In this document: in pieces, positions 1 through 8,716 of the stretch
Position numbering within the stretch: position 1 is the first letter of the stretch
How the letters are laid out: every line of letters begins with the position of its first letter
Source of the DNA: Bacteroidetes bacterium UBA6161
Lineage (GTDB): Bacteria > Bacteroidota > Bacteroidia > NS11-12g > UBA955
Length of the DNA stretch: 64,000 nt
Direction of reading: 5' to 3'
Assembly (NCBI GenBank): GCA_002422315.1
Contig: DIUJ01000063.1
Coordinates: 1-64,000 of the forward strand
The notes under the pieces: model-generated
The model's input: only the letters and a program-made list of their open reading frames with translations
Databases searched by the model: none
What the model was told of the DNA's origin: nothing
Made by a program: the position numbers and the translations under genes

Positions 1-179
1 GTTTTATACTCAAACCAAAAATCAAAAACATCTCCTAGAAAAAAAATCTCAGACGCATCATTTTGAATATTATCTAGCCAACGAACAATCAATTTTTCTC
101 TAGAAAAATCTTTGTCTTCTCCTCTTAGTCCAAGATGAAAATCGGAGGCAAAATATATTTTTTTATCTGTTTGGTTCAA
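1..179 (-). CDS. lpxH: UDP-2,3-diacylglucosamine diphosphatase (LpxH), 3' part cut by window edge
   Basis: Only the N-terminal 59 codons are present; the gene runs off the left edge. LpxH is a peripheral membrane calcineurin-like phosphoesterase that hydrolyses UDP-2,3-diacylglucosamine to lipid X in lipid A synthesis. The visible part carries the metal-binding motif SDFHLG (about residues 12-17) and the second motif GDVFDFWFEY near the edge; the aromatic FDFWFEY stretch is typical of LpxH rather than generic phosphoesterases. An in-frame TGA lies at 186-188, so the TTG at 177-179 is the only plausible start, giving MNQTDKKIYFASDFHLG. The identification rests on motifs in a fragment but is specific. 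Confidence 0.8.
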   Translation of the reverse strand, partial: MNQTDKKIYFASDFHLGLRGEDKDFSREKLIVRWLDNIQNDASEIFFLGDVFDFWFEYK

Positions 180-210
180 AACGCCTCAAAATTGCGTTTT
201 TTTTGTTAAT

Positions 211-1041
211 TCATAACTCAAAATCTTGTTTATTTACAGACCTCCCATCTACAAATAAAACTGCTTTGTATTTGCCTGGTATAAAATCTGTTTCCCGTAT
301 CCAAAACTCAAAATCATGGTTCCCCTGGGTGTAAGAAGCACTAGGCCTTAATGTTTTTAAGCATTTGCCAAATTCATCAAATATCTTAATACTTACCTCA
401 GATGTTTTTTGAAGTTGAATTTCAAAACCAATTTTTAGTGTCATTCCATTGTATGTATCTACATTTTTACTTTTAAAAGTATTTTGTACATGGCCAAATA
501 TTTCTCTTTCAGCTTGATTTTTTGCTTTTTTATAACCCATATCTTTCCCATTTGCTATTGCCCATACCGCATCTTGTCCCGTGGAATTGTGGTAGTTATT
601 TTTTTCAATTATCTTAGCTAGTTTCAATAAAGGAGCATCTGCAAGCTTGCCATTTTTAAAACGGTTGTTTTTACTCGGCGAAGCCTTACTCGACTGACTA
701 CACATTGCATACAACTTTTGTGTAGTTGATTTCTTAGGTTCTATGCGTATAATGCTGGTTTTGGTAATTAGCATACGCTGTACATTGGTATCTTGGGGCT
801 GAAGAAATCTCCCACTTTCTATCTTTATAGCTACCGCGGAAGCACTATGGTTCCGTATTGTGGTTGTTAAGCATTTGCCATAATGAGACGAAGAGCCTTG
901 AGGGATATCATCTCCTGACAATCCTTCTATACTGTAGGTTATTATGTTTCGTTTTATTGCCTCCTCTAAACTTATAGCTTGAGATAAGACAGATAAACTA
1001 CTAAAAAACAGTGCCGTAATCATTAATAAGAACTTTTTCAT
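211..1041 (-). CDS. Secreted protein of unknown function with C-terminal beta-sandwich-like tail
   Basis: A 276-aa protein that I do not recognise. It has a clear Sec signal peptide (MKKFLLMITALFFSSLSVLSQA, cleavage expected near residue 22), so it is exported to the periplasm or beyond. The central part holds two cysteines (GKCLTTT near residue 57, YAMCSQ near residue 114) that could pair. The last 60 residues (KIFDEFGKCLKTLRP to FVDGRSVNKQDFEL) have the pattern of alternating strands with a PGKYKAVL turn seen in FlgD-like and T9SS tail domains, but without the usual KxLVxK ending. A purine-rich AAAAAGGAGA about 8 nt before the ATG is one of the few Shine-Dalgarno-like sites in the window. 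It is transcribed toward lpxH, 31 bp away, and divergently from the ABC transporter. Confidence 0.6.
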   Translation of the reverse strand: MKKFLLMITALFFSSLSVLSQAISLEEAIKRNIITYSIEGLSGDDIPQGSSSHYGKCLTTTIRNHSASAVAIKIESGRFLQPQDTNVQRMLITKTSIIRIEPKKSTTQKLYAMCSQSSKASPSKNNRFKNGKLADAPLLKLAKIIEKNNYHNSTGQDAVWAIANGKDMGYKKAKNQAEREIFGHVQNTFKSKNVDTYNGMTLKIGFEIQLQKTSEVSIKIFDEFGKCLKTLRPSASYTQGNHDFEFWIRETDFIPGKYKAVLFVDGRSVNKQDFEL

Positions 1042-1183
1042 ATACTTTCTCCTTTTTATAATATGGGTTATGAATTTAAAAACGAAGACTAAATACTTTT
1101 ATTTTACACTATAGATAATTATAAATTTTTTTTTTAATAGGGTATGGTTAATTTCGCAGAGATAATTAAACAATTATAGTACA

Positions 1184-2872
1184 ATGACAAACCTACTAGG
1201 CTGGTATGGAATTTTCAAAAATCTTAAACACATACTGCCTGTTACTCTTCATAAAAAATCTGTTTATTTATTACTTGGCCTAATCTTCCTTTCTATTTTA
1301 GACTTTATTGGACTAGCCATATTGGCGCCGCTACTTCTCGGCTTTATGCAAAGCAGTGTTTCCTTTATACCGTTACCAGATATTTTACAAAATCATACCC
1401 CAGCTGTTTTAAGCATTATCCTTATTTTTTACTTGCTAAAATTATGGTATGCGTTTTATATCAATCGTTATCAAATAACGGTTTGTAGTAGTTTTATCTC
1501 TTTTTTGTCTCAAAATAACCTTAGAAAAATACTTGGTTCTAACCATGACCAAAAGATAGAAAAAGGAAGTTCTGGGATTATGGAAAAAGTATATTTCGAG
1601 CCATTACATATTGGAATGGGGGTTTTCTTGCCTCTTTTTGCACTTATTCAGGAAAGTTTTATAGTTATAATTCTAACCATTGCACTCATGTGGGTAGACC
1701 CTTTATTAAGTATAGGCATGTTTTTGCTCATTGGACTAAGTGGCTTAGTAATACTTAAAAAAATGAAAGGTAGAAGTTCCAAAGTAGGCGAAACAAATGC
1801 AAGAAATCGTAAAGATTTATTTGAAAAACTAAATATTGGTCTTAGTGGTCTTTTAGAATACCCCGAAGGTAAAGAACAAGATCACTTAAGTGAAATAGTA
1901 GGGGAAAAAATCTTAAACATGAGCAAAGGAGAGCTCTTAGGTAATTTCTATAAAACCATTCCGTTTAGGGTAAATGAATTACTAAGCATACTTGCATTAA
2001 TATTTATGCTATATTACAGCCTAGCTACTAAAGGCAATGCAGATACTTTTTTAGTTATGGCAACCCTTTTTGCATTGGCTGTTTTTAGAATAATTCCTGC
2101 GATAAATAGAATTCAACTCAATCTGGTACAATTGAATATTTATGAGATTATGCTTCGGAATTTTAGCTTATTCGACCCGAAAAGTAATTTGGAAGAATCT
2201 ATTCAATTAAAACGGAATATTGTTTTAGTCAACTTTGGGATTCGCTACAACGACGACACCCTGCCAATACTAGAAAATATAAACATTCAAATTGAAAAAG
2301 GGAGTTTAAATGCCTTGGTAGGGAAATCTGGCTCTGGAAAATCCTCCTTATTAAAAGTTTTAAGTGGTCAAAAAACAAATTATATAGGGTCTATACATAT
2401 AGATGGAACCAAACTAGGGGAAGAGACTATAAACTGCTGGAAATCGAAAGTAGCTTACATAGGGCAAAATCCTTACATTCTAGATGGTAGTTTGTTAGAA
2501 AATATTTGTTTTGGGAGCAAGCAAGATTTAAACCTAGAAAAAGTAAAGCAGGCTCTTCTGCTTGCAGGATTAAAAGAGTTTGAAGAAAATTTAGAAAACA
2601 AAAAGACAGGAGAAAGCGGAATTAAGTTGTCGGAAGGACAAAAACAGAGGCTTATGCTTGCGAGGGCAATTTATGCAGACTCCGAACTTTATTTACTAGA
2701 TGAAATCACAGCGAATTTAGATACGGAAAGTACAGATAAAATTTTGCACTCTTTAAAAAAGTTGAAACAAGAGGGCAAAACTATTTGTATTAGTACACAC
2801 AACCCTAAGGTTGCAGAAATTTGCGATACTATCTATTCATTTAGTGAAAAAAACATAGAAGTAAAAATATGA
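1184..2872 (+). CDS. ABC exporter, fused membrane and ATPase domains
   Basis: A 562-aa half-transporter of the type-1 ABC exporter class (MsbA/PglK/McjD-like), acting as a dimer in the inner membrane. Residues about 20-310 hold five to six hydrophobic helices; the nucleotide-binding domain follows, with Walker A GKSGSGKSS near residue 380, the signature LSEGQ near 483 and Walker B LYLLDEI near 503. The substrate cannot be read from sequence: lipid, lipid-linked oligosaccharide and peptide are all possible. The glycosyltransferase and wecB further downstream on the other strand make a glycolipid substrate conceivable, but this is inference. The gene overlaps the following channel gene by 4 bp (ATGA), so the two are likely translated together. 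Confidence 0.85.
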   Translation: MTNLLGWYGIFKNLKHILPVTLHKKSVYLLLGLIFLSILDFIGLAILAPLLLGFMQSSVSFIPLPDILQNHTPAVLSIILIFYLLKLWYAFYINRYQITVCSSFISFLSQNNLRKILGSNHDQKIEKGSSGIMEKVYFEPLHIGMGVFLPLFALIQESFIVIILTIALMWVDPLLSIGMFLLIGLSGLVILKKMKGRSSKVGETNARNRKDLFEKLNIGLSGLLEYPEGKEQDHLSEIVGEKILNMSKGELLGNFYKTIPFRVNELLSILALIFMLYYSLATKGNADTFLVMATLFALAVFRIIPAINRIQLNLVQLNIYEIMLRNFSLFDPKSNLEESIQLKRNIVLVNFGIRYNDDTLPILENINIQIEKGSLNALVGKSGSGKSSLLKVLSGQKTNYIGSIHIDGTKLGEETINCWKSKVAYIGQNPYILDGSLLENICFGSKQDLNLEKVKQALLLAGLKEFEENLENKKTGESGIKLSEGQKQRLMLARAIYADSELYLLDEITANLDTESTDKILHSLKKLKQEGKTICISTHNPKVAEICDTIYSFSEKNIEVKI

Positions 2873-3711
2873 TTAACAAAGAAAAAGCAGGTTCTTCTTC
2901 TTGGAAAAAAAAAGTATTTAAGATAGTTTTCTTGTCTGATAATCCTTCTGGTAAGTTATTTGACATATTCTTACTTGTTTTTATTGTAACAAGTGTATTG
3001 GTAACTATGCTTGAAACTATCCCTTTTTTCCATTCCAACTATTTTTATGAATTTCAAACAATTGAGATAATCTTTACTGCCGTTTTTACTCTGGAATACT
3101 TGCTAAGAATTTGGTGTGTTAAAAAACCAATAAACTATATATTTAGCCTGTATGGACTTATAGATTTATTTTCTATACTTCCTACTTTTATCGGCCTATT
3201 TATAAAAGGAACTCATTATCTAACCGTATTGCGACTCTTTAGAGTATTAAGGATGTTTAGAATTTTAAAACTCACAAAATACATTAAGGAAAGTAGTATT
3301 TTGTTGAACTCTGTGATTAACAGCAGAAGAAAAATATTTGTTTTCTTCCTCTTCCTATTTATTACCGTTTGCTTTTTAGGTTCCATTATGTACGCTATAG
3401 AGAGCGAATCCAATCCTGGATTTAAAAGTATCCCTGAGAGTATTTATTGGGCTATTGTTACAATCACGACTGTAGGCTATGGGGATATTTCTCCTATTAC
3501 ACCCCTTGGAAAAATTATTGCATCCTTAATTATGATTTTAGGGTATTCTATTATTGCAGTCCCTACAGGAATAATTACAGCAGGATTGTTCCAAAACACT
3601 TCGCAGGGCTCTGTTACATGCCCTAATTGCTTGACCGAAGGACATGAGGAGCATGCTAGTTTTTGTAAAGATTGTGGAATGCAGTTAAATGAAAACAACA
3701 ACCCAAAATGA
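2869..3711 (+). CDS. Voltage-gated potassium channel with C-terminal zinc ribbon
   Basis: A 280-aa six-helix potassium channel subunit. Helix S4 (RLFRVLRMFRILKLTKYIK, about residues 122-140) has arginine or lysine at every third position, the hallmark of a voltage sensor. The pore loop carries the K+ selectivity filter TVGYGD near residue 201, followed by the inner helix. After the channel core there is a short cytoplasmic tail with four cysteines (CPNC ... CKDCG), a zinc-ribbon pattern, in the last 35 residues. The gene starts inside the end of the ABC transporter gene (ATGA overlap), and converges on wecB with only 24 bp between the stops. The zinc ribbon could sense metal or redox state or mediate contacts; its role is unknown. 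Confidence 0.9.
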   Translation: MINKEKAGSSSWKKKVFKIVFLSDNPSGKLFDIFLLVFIVTSVLVTMLETIPFFHSNYFYEFQTIEIIFTAVFTLEYLLRIWCVKKPINYIFSLYGLIDLFSILPTFIGLFIKGTHYLTVLRLFRVLRMFRILKLTKYIKESSILLNSVINSRRKIFVFFLFLFITVCFLGSIMYAIESESNPGFKSIPESIYWAIVTITTVGYGDISPITPLGKIIASLIMILGYSIIAVPTGIITAGLFQNTSQGSVTCPNCLTEGHEEHASFCKDCGMQLNENNNPK

Positions 3712-3735
3712 GGATTATACAATACAGATTCGGGT

Positions 3736-4806
3736 CTAAAGCGTAGATAAAGAATCTACAATTTGTATTGCCGTATTTCCATTTCCGTATAGCTGCGCTT
3801 TGTTGTCAAATACCCTGTGAAGCATTTTACTTGTAGCTGCTATTATTTTACTTTTATCTGCCCCAACCAATACATTCACATCATTTTCTATAAGTTCTAC
3901 CCATTCTGTTTCATCTCTTAGAGTAACACAGAATTTACCACTCATATAGGCTTCTTTTTGAAGACCTCCGCTATCGGTAAGAACAATTTCGCAATGTTTT
4001 AATAACGATAACATTTCAAAATACCCCACGGGTTCTATACATTTAAAAGCAACATGTATATTGTTTGTTTTCAATATTTTGAAGGTTCTTGGGTGCAATG
4101 GCACAACAATATCTATGGTTTCATTCAACACATTTAGCGCTTCTACTATACTTCTCAGCCTTTCTATATTGTCTGTATTTTCTGCTCTATGAATTGTACA
4201 TAGTGCATATTTTCCGGAGGTAATAGAACGAACATAATCTATTCCAGGAGCAAATTCCATAAACATGGTCATTGCATCTAACATAATATCTCCAGTTTGA
4301 ACTATAGAACAATTTATTTTTTCATATCCTTCCATCATTAAATTGTTCACGGCTGTTTGGGTAGGACAAAACAAATAGTCTGATATTCTATCTGTTAAAA
4401 TCCTATTTACTTCCTCAGGCATTCTCATATTAAAACTTCTAAGTCCTGCTTCTACGTGTGCAACCTTTACATGTAGTTTTTTGGCTGCTAGGGCACCGGC
4501 TAATGTGGAGTTTGTGTCGCCAAAAACAAGTACTACATGAGGCTTTTCTTCCAAAATTATTTTTTCAATTTCTTCAAGCATTCTTCCTGTCATGGCACCA
4601 TGTCCTAAACTATGAATGCTAAGAGAATATTTAGGCTTTGGGATTCCCATTTGCGAAAAGAAGATTTCTGACATATTGGGGTCAAAGTGCTGTCCGGTAT
4701 GAACAATAATTTCTTCTACATGAGAATTACTAGCAAATGCTTTGCTAAGGGGAGCGGCTTTTATAAACTGAGGCCTTGCCCCTATGATAGTGAGTACTTT
4801 TTGCAT
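3736..4806 (-). CDS. wecB: UDP-N-acetylglucosamine 2-epimerase, non-hydrolysing
   Basis: Interconverts UDP-GlcNAc and UDP-ManNAc in the cytoplasm, supplying ManNAc-type sugars for surface polysaccharide. Counting from the ATG, the GT-B fold enzyme opens with KVLTIIGARPQFIKAAPL and carries the family catalytic residues: GDTNS (Asp97), HVEAGLR (Glu119), MPEEVNR (Glu131/132), a later IHRAENT histidine, and the UDP-binding TDSGGLQKEA. The 356-aa length is normal. A longer reading exists from a TTG three codons upstream, but the ATG at 4804-4806 gives the standard start and sits 6 nt after a promoter box. The glycosyltransferase gene upstream ends 34 bp away, so the pair probably serves the same glycan. 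Confidence 0.93.
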   Translation of the reverse strand: MQKVLTIIGARPQFIKAAPLSKAFASNSHVEEIIVHTGQHFDPNMSEIFFSQMGIPKPKYSLSIHSLGHGAMTGRMLEEIEKIILEEKPHVVLVFGDTNSTLAGALAAKKLHVKVAHVEAGLRSFNMRMPEEVNRILTDRISDYLFCPTQTAVNNLMMEGYEKINCSIVQTGDIMLDAMTMFMEFAPGIDYVRSITSGKYALCTIHRAENTDNIERLRSIVEALNVLNETIDIVVPLHPRTFKILKTNNIHVAFKCIEPVGYFEMLSLLKHCEIVLTDSGGLQKEAYMSGKFCVTLRDETEWVELIENDVNVLVGADKSKIIAATSKMLHRVFDNKAQLYGNGNTAIQIVDSLSTL

Positions 4807-4812
4807 GCTGCG

Positions 4813-4820
4813 CAAAACTA
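4813..4820 (-). promoter_or_regulatory. Putative -7 promoter element for wecB
   Basis: On the minus strand this reads TAGTTTTG, an exact match to the Bacteroidota -7 consensus TAnnTTTG, in the 34-bp gap between the glycosyltransferase and wecB. Only 6 nt separate it from the wecB ATG, so a transcript starting here would be leaderless or nearly so. No clear -33 TTTG is visible at the usual spacing, so this rests on one element. Confidence 0.45.
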
Positions 4821-4840
4821 TAAAGTTTTTATGGATTGTA

Positions 4841-5770
4841 CTATACTTTTGCGTTATCTGTTTGGAATAGTTTCAATTTCCAGATTGAAAGTTTATTTTT
4901 AAAAAACTTTAAGGTTACAATAACCTTGTTTCTCGAAAAAAGCGTTTGCATTGCTTGATGCACCATCTCTTGTGCAATCTCTTCAGGCATAGCCTTAAAG
5001 GACATATTTTCAATAGGAGTGGTGTCTACAATATATTTCTCAATCGCTTGGGTTGTATGTGTTGCCCTCTCGTCAAATCCAATATTTTTTACCAAATTAT
5101 TTACGCAAACTACACTCATAAATTTATTTTTCCAAAGACAATACTGAAGTTGAAAATCCCAAGTATTTAATTTTCCTAGATGAATTTGAGCTAAATTGTT
5201 GTACCAATACATTTTTTGGAAGAAATTCCCTGGAAGCGAACTCCACTCCACTTTTTCTTCTGCTAATGGGTCTAGTACATATTTATCCCAAGTTTTTTTC
5301 CAACATGCCCAACCCCAAATATAGCCAAGGCTACTTAAATAGTGGTTGTACTCACTGCTGGGTTTGGATTCTATAAAGCTTGCCCCAGAAATATGACCTA
5401 CTTGTGGATTGTTTCTGTATTGATTCAACATAGTATCACAGAAAGTAAAAAAGTCTACAATTGGCAGACAATCATCTTCTAAAATAATCCCTTCTTCAAC
5501 GCTATCAAAAAACCAAGTTATGGCTTCAGAAACAGCAACCTTACAACCTAAATTTTTCTCTCTATATAGTCTATGAACTTTGCACTCCCAATCTATATTT
5601 TCTACTACACTTCTTGTTTCTTCGCAAAGTATTTTTTCCATTTCATTTCTTGGCCCATCTGCTGCAATAAACAGTTGATTAGGCTTTGCTATTCTTATGG
5701 CATTAAAAACCTGTCCGGTAAGATCCGGACGATTAAAAATAAGAAGTAAGACTGGAGATTGTGTAGCCAT
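4841..5770 (-). CDS. Glycosyltransferase, GT-A fold, family 2-like
   Basis: A 309-aa nucleotide-diphospho-sugar transferase. The N-terminus (PVLLLIFNRPDLTGQVFNAI) and the metal-binding motif EDDCLP (about residues 97-102, the DxD-type site) place it in the family of soluble GT-A enzymes related to family 2, often annotated as HlpA-like in Bacteroidota. Donor and acceptor are unknown. Upstream there is a promoter-like pair on the minus strand, TTTG (5814-5817), a 19-nt spacer and TCACTTTG (5787-5794, one mismatch to consensus). wecB follows 34 bp downstream, which suggests transfer of a HexNAc or work on the same surface glycan. Confidence 0.82.
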   Translation of the reverse strand: MATQSPVLLLIFNRPDLTGQVFNAIRIAKPNQLFIAADGPRNEMEKILCEETRSVVENIDWECKVHRLYREKNLGCKVAVSEAITWFFDSVEEGIILEDDCLPIVDFFTFCDTMLNQYRNNPQVGHISGASFIESKPSSEYNHYLSSLGYIWGWACWKKTWDKYVLDPLAEEKVEWSSLPGNFFQKMYWYNNLAQIHLGKLNTWDFQLQYCLWKNKFMSVVCVNNLVKNIGFDERATHTTQAIEKYIVDTTPIENMSFKAMPEEIAQEMVHQAMQTLFSRNKVIVTLKFFKNKLSIWKLKLFQTDNAKV

Positions 5771-5819
5771 TTTTATATTTCTTGTGCAAAGTGAAGGATA
5801 ATTTAGAAAATTACAAAGT

Positions 5820-8678
5820 TTATTTCATAGAAGCAGCAGCCCCCTTTTCTTTCTTACTAAGTTCTTTCATTAAAAAAGGTGCGGTATATCCTTTATTTTG
5901 TTTTACAATTTGTTCTGGTGTTCCTTGTGCAATTAGTTGCCCCCCTTTTCCGCCTCCTTCTAGTCCTATATCCAGTATATAATCGGCTACTTTTATCACA
6001 TCCATATTGTGTTCTATAACCAATACAGTGTTGCCTTTGTCTACAAGTTTTTGGAGCACTTCTAGTAAAATCCTTACGTCTTCAAAATGAAGCCCTGTAG
6101 TGGGTTCGTCTAAAATATAAAAAGTACTGCCAGTATCCTTTTTAGATAGCTCTTCTGCAAGTTTAACCCTTTGTGCTTCACCCCCCGACAAGGTGGTAGA
6201 AGACTGGCCTAGGGTAATATACCCCAATCCTACAGCATGCAACATTTCTAATTTGCGATTTATTAAAGGAATAGCTTCGAAAAAAACCAAAGCTTGATCT
6301 ATACTCATATCCAACACATCGGATATACTTTTTCCTTTGTATCTTACTTCTAATGTTTCTCTGGTATACCTTCTGCCTCCGCAAGAGTCACAGTTTATCT
6401 CTACATCTGGTAAAAAGTTCATTTCTATTACCTTTTTTCCTCCTCCTTTGCAATCTTCACATCGTCCTCCTTTCACATTAAAAGAAAATCTGCCTGGTTT
6501 GTACCCTCTTATTTGTGCTTCTGGTATATTGGCAAACAAGCTTCTAATTTCGTTAAAAACCCCTGTATAAGTCGCAGGGTTAGACCTTGGGGTTCTTCCT
6601 ATCGGGTTTTGGTCTATTCTTATTACTTTATCTATATTCTCTAAACCTTCAATTTTCTGATAGGGTAGTGGATTTTTTCTTGATCCATATACATGTTTTG
6701 CCAAAATCGGATACAAAGTTTCATTTATTAAGCTAGATTTTCCACTTCCAGAAACCCCTGTAACACAAATAAAAGTTTGCAAAGGAAATTCTGCCTGTAC
6801 ATTTTTAAGGTTGTTTCCTGTACATCCAAATATCTTTAATTTATTGCCACTTCCCTTTCTTCGTTTTTTTGGTATCGCTATTTTACGAATACCATTTACA
6901 TAATCGCTTGTAATGGAATGCTGGCTAATTAGTTCTTGTGGCGAACCTTTTGCTACAATTTGCCCTCCGTGTATTCCTGCACCTGGGCCTATATCCACCA
7001 CATAGTCGGCTTCTAGAATCATATCCATATCGTGTTCTACCACTAATACCGAATTCCCTATATCTCTAAGGTTCTTCAAAGAATCTATCAACTTTGAATT
7101 GTCGCGTTGATGCAAACCTATACTAGGTTCATCTAAAATATACAACACATTTACCAGCTTAGATCCAATCTGAGAAGCCAATCTTATACGCTGGGCCTCT
7201 CCTCCACTAAGTGTAGAAGAAGGACTATTTAAACTTAAATAATCTAAGCCTACTCCTATTAAAAATCCAACCCGTTCTCGAATTTCTTTCAACACCTCGG
7301 TTCCGATTTCTTTTTGACGGCTACTAAGCCTAGTTTCTAAATCTTCCAACCATTCTTTAAGTTCAGCAATAGACAAATTTGCAATTTCTGCTATGTTTTT
7401 TCCGTCTATTTTAAACCACAAAGATTCTTTCTTAAGTCTTGTTCCATTACATTCGTGGCAGGTTGTAGGCTGCATAAATTCCTCCGCCCATTGCATAAAT
7501 GCTTCACTTTTGGTTTCAAAATATTGCTCTTCTATAATAGGTATAACCCCTTTGAAAGCCACATAGTTCTCTATCTTTTTCCCTTCATAATTTATATAAC
7601 TAACCTTTAAATCTTCACTAACGCCATGCAGCAAAGCATCCATTGCGTCGGTGCTCAACTTAGAAATTGGATCTGTTAAGCTAAATTTGAATTGTTTTGC
7701 AAGGGCTTTAATTTGGGCAAAAGTAAAATTTTCTTTTAGTTCTCCTAAAGGAGCTATAGCGCCTTTAGCAATAGAAATACTAAAGTCAGGAATTACCGCT
7801 TCTAAACTAACTTCATGAATTTGGCCTATACCGTTGCACCTGATGCAAGCTCCATGAGGAGAATTGAAGGAGAAAGAGTTGGGTTGTGGTTCATCGTAAG
7901 AAATGCCCGAATCAGCATCCATTAAGTTTTTACTATAAAAAGCCACTTCTTTAGAATCGTCGTTCCACACTGCTACGCTTCCTTTACCCATTTTAAAAGC
8001 AAGTTTTAAGCTCTCCCGAAGTCTGGTTTTAGAAGAATCTGATGGAATTAAATTATCGACAACTAGTTCAATGTCGTGTACTTTATATCGGTCTAATTTC
8101 AATCCAGGCTCTATTGTTCTAATTTCTCCATTTATTCTAACTTTTCTATATCCTTGTTTTAATAAGGTTTCAAACAACTCTCTGTAATGGCCTTTTCTGG
8201 ACTTGATAAGAGGTGCTAAAATTAAAACTTTGTAAGAAGTATATTTTTCTAATATAATTTCAAAAACCGCTTCTTCTGTAAACTTAACCATTTTTGATCC
8301 ACTTTGCCAAGAGTAAGCATCCGAAGCTCTAGCAAACAAAAGTCTAAGAAAATCATATACTTCTGTAATTGTACCTACAGTTGAGCGAGGATTTCTGCTT
8401 ACTGTTTTTTGTTCTATTGCGATTACGGGGCTTAGGCCATTTATTTTATCTACCTCGGGCCTTTGCATTTCTCCAATAAACTGTCGTGCATAACTCGAAA
8501 ATGTTTCCATATACCTTCTTTGCCCTTCTGCAAAAATCGTATCGAATGCCAAAGAAGATTTACCGCTTCCGCTTAAACCAGTAAACACTACAAGTTTGTT
8601 GGCAGGGATAGTAAGATCTATATTTTTTAGGTTGTGTTCTCTTGCTCCTAATATTTCAATTTGTCTTTCGCGTTCCAC
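5820..8678 (-). CDS. uvrA: Excinuclease ABC subunit A
   Basis: DNA damage recognition ATPase of nucleotide excision repair, working as a dimer with UvrB. The 952-aa protein has the duplicated ABC layout: Walker A1 GLSGSGKS at residues 34-41, a zinc module CIRCNG ... CHECNGTR, signature LSGGEAQRIRL, Walker B ILDEPSIGLH, then the second half with GVSGSGKSS, the second zinc finger CEDCKGGGKK ... CDSCGGRRY, LSGGEAQRVKL and ILDEPTTGLH. All motifs are intact. The start codon is GTG at 8676-8678 and gives the normal N-terminus. The extra dozen residues at the C-terminus (ELSKKEKGAAASMK) are a tail of no known function. rluD ends 38 bp upstream on the same strand. Confidence 0.97.
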   Translation of the reverse strand: MERERQIEILGAREHNLKNIDLTIPANKLVVFTGLSGSGKSSLAFDTIFAEGQRRYMETFSSYARQFIGEMQRPEVDKINGLSPVIAIEQKTVSRNPRSTVGTITEVYDFLRLLFARASDAYSWQSGSKMVKFTEEAVFEIILEKYTSYKVLILAPLIKSRKGHYRELFETLLKQGYRKVRINGEIRTIEPGLKLDRYKVHDIELVVDNLIPSDSSKTRLRESLKLAFKMGKGSVAVWNDDSKEVAFYSKNLMDADSGISYDEPQPNSFSFNSPHGACIRCNGIGQIHEVSLEAVIPDFSISIAKGAIAPLGELKENFTFAQIKALAKQFKFSLTDPISKLSTDAMDALLHGVSEDLKVSYINYEGKKIENYVAFKGVIPIIEEQYFETKSEAFMQWAEEFMQPTTCHECNGTRLKKESLWFKIDGKNIAEIANLSIAELKEWLEDLETRLSSRQKEIGTEVLKEIRERVGFLIGVGLDYLSLNSPSSTLSGGEAQRIRLASQIGSKLVNVLYILDEPSIGLHQRDNSKLIDSLKNLRDIGNSVLVVEHDMDMILEADYVVDIGPGAGIHGGQIVAKGSPQELISQHSITSDYVNGIRKIAIPKKRRKGSGNKLKIFGCTGNNLKNVQAEFPLQTFICVTGVSGSGKSSLINETLYPILAKHVYGSRKNPLPYQKIEGLENIDKVIRIDQNPIGRTPRSNPATYTGVFNEIRSLFANIPEAQIRGYKPGRFSFNVKGGRCEDCKGGGKKVIEMNFLPDVEINCDSCGGRRYTRETLEVRYKGKSISDVLDMSIDQALVFFEAIPLINRKLEMLHAVGLGYITLGQSSTTLSGGEAQRVKLAEELSKKDTGSTFYILDEPTTGLHFEDVRILLEVLQKLVDKGNTVLVIEHNMDVIKVADYILDIGLEGGGKGGQLIAQGTPEQIVKQNKGYTAPFLMKELSKKEKGAAASMK

Positions 8679-8716
8679 TTTATTCGTTTATTTTGGTCTA
8701 TAACTACTTTAAGGGC

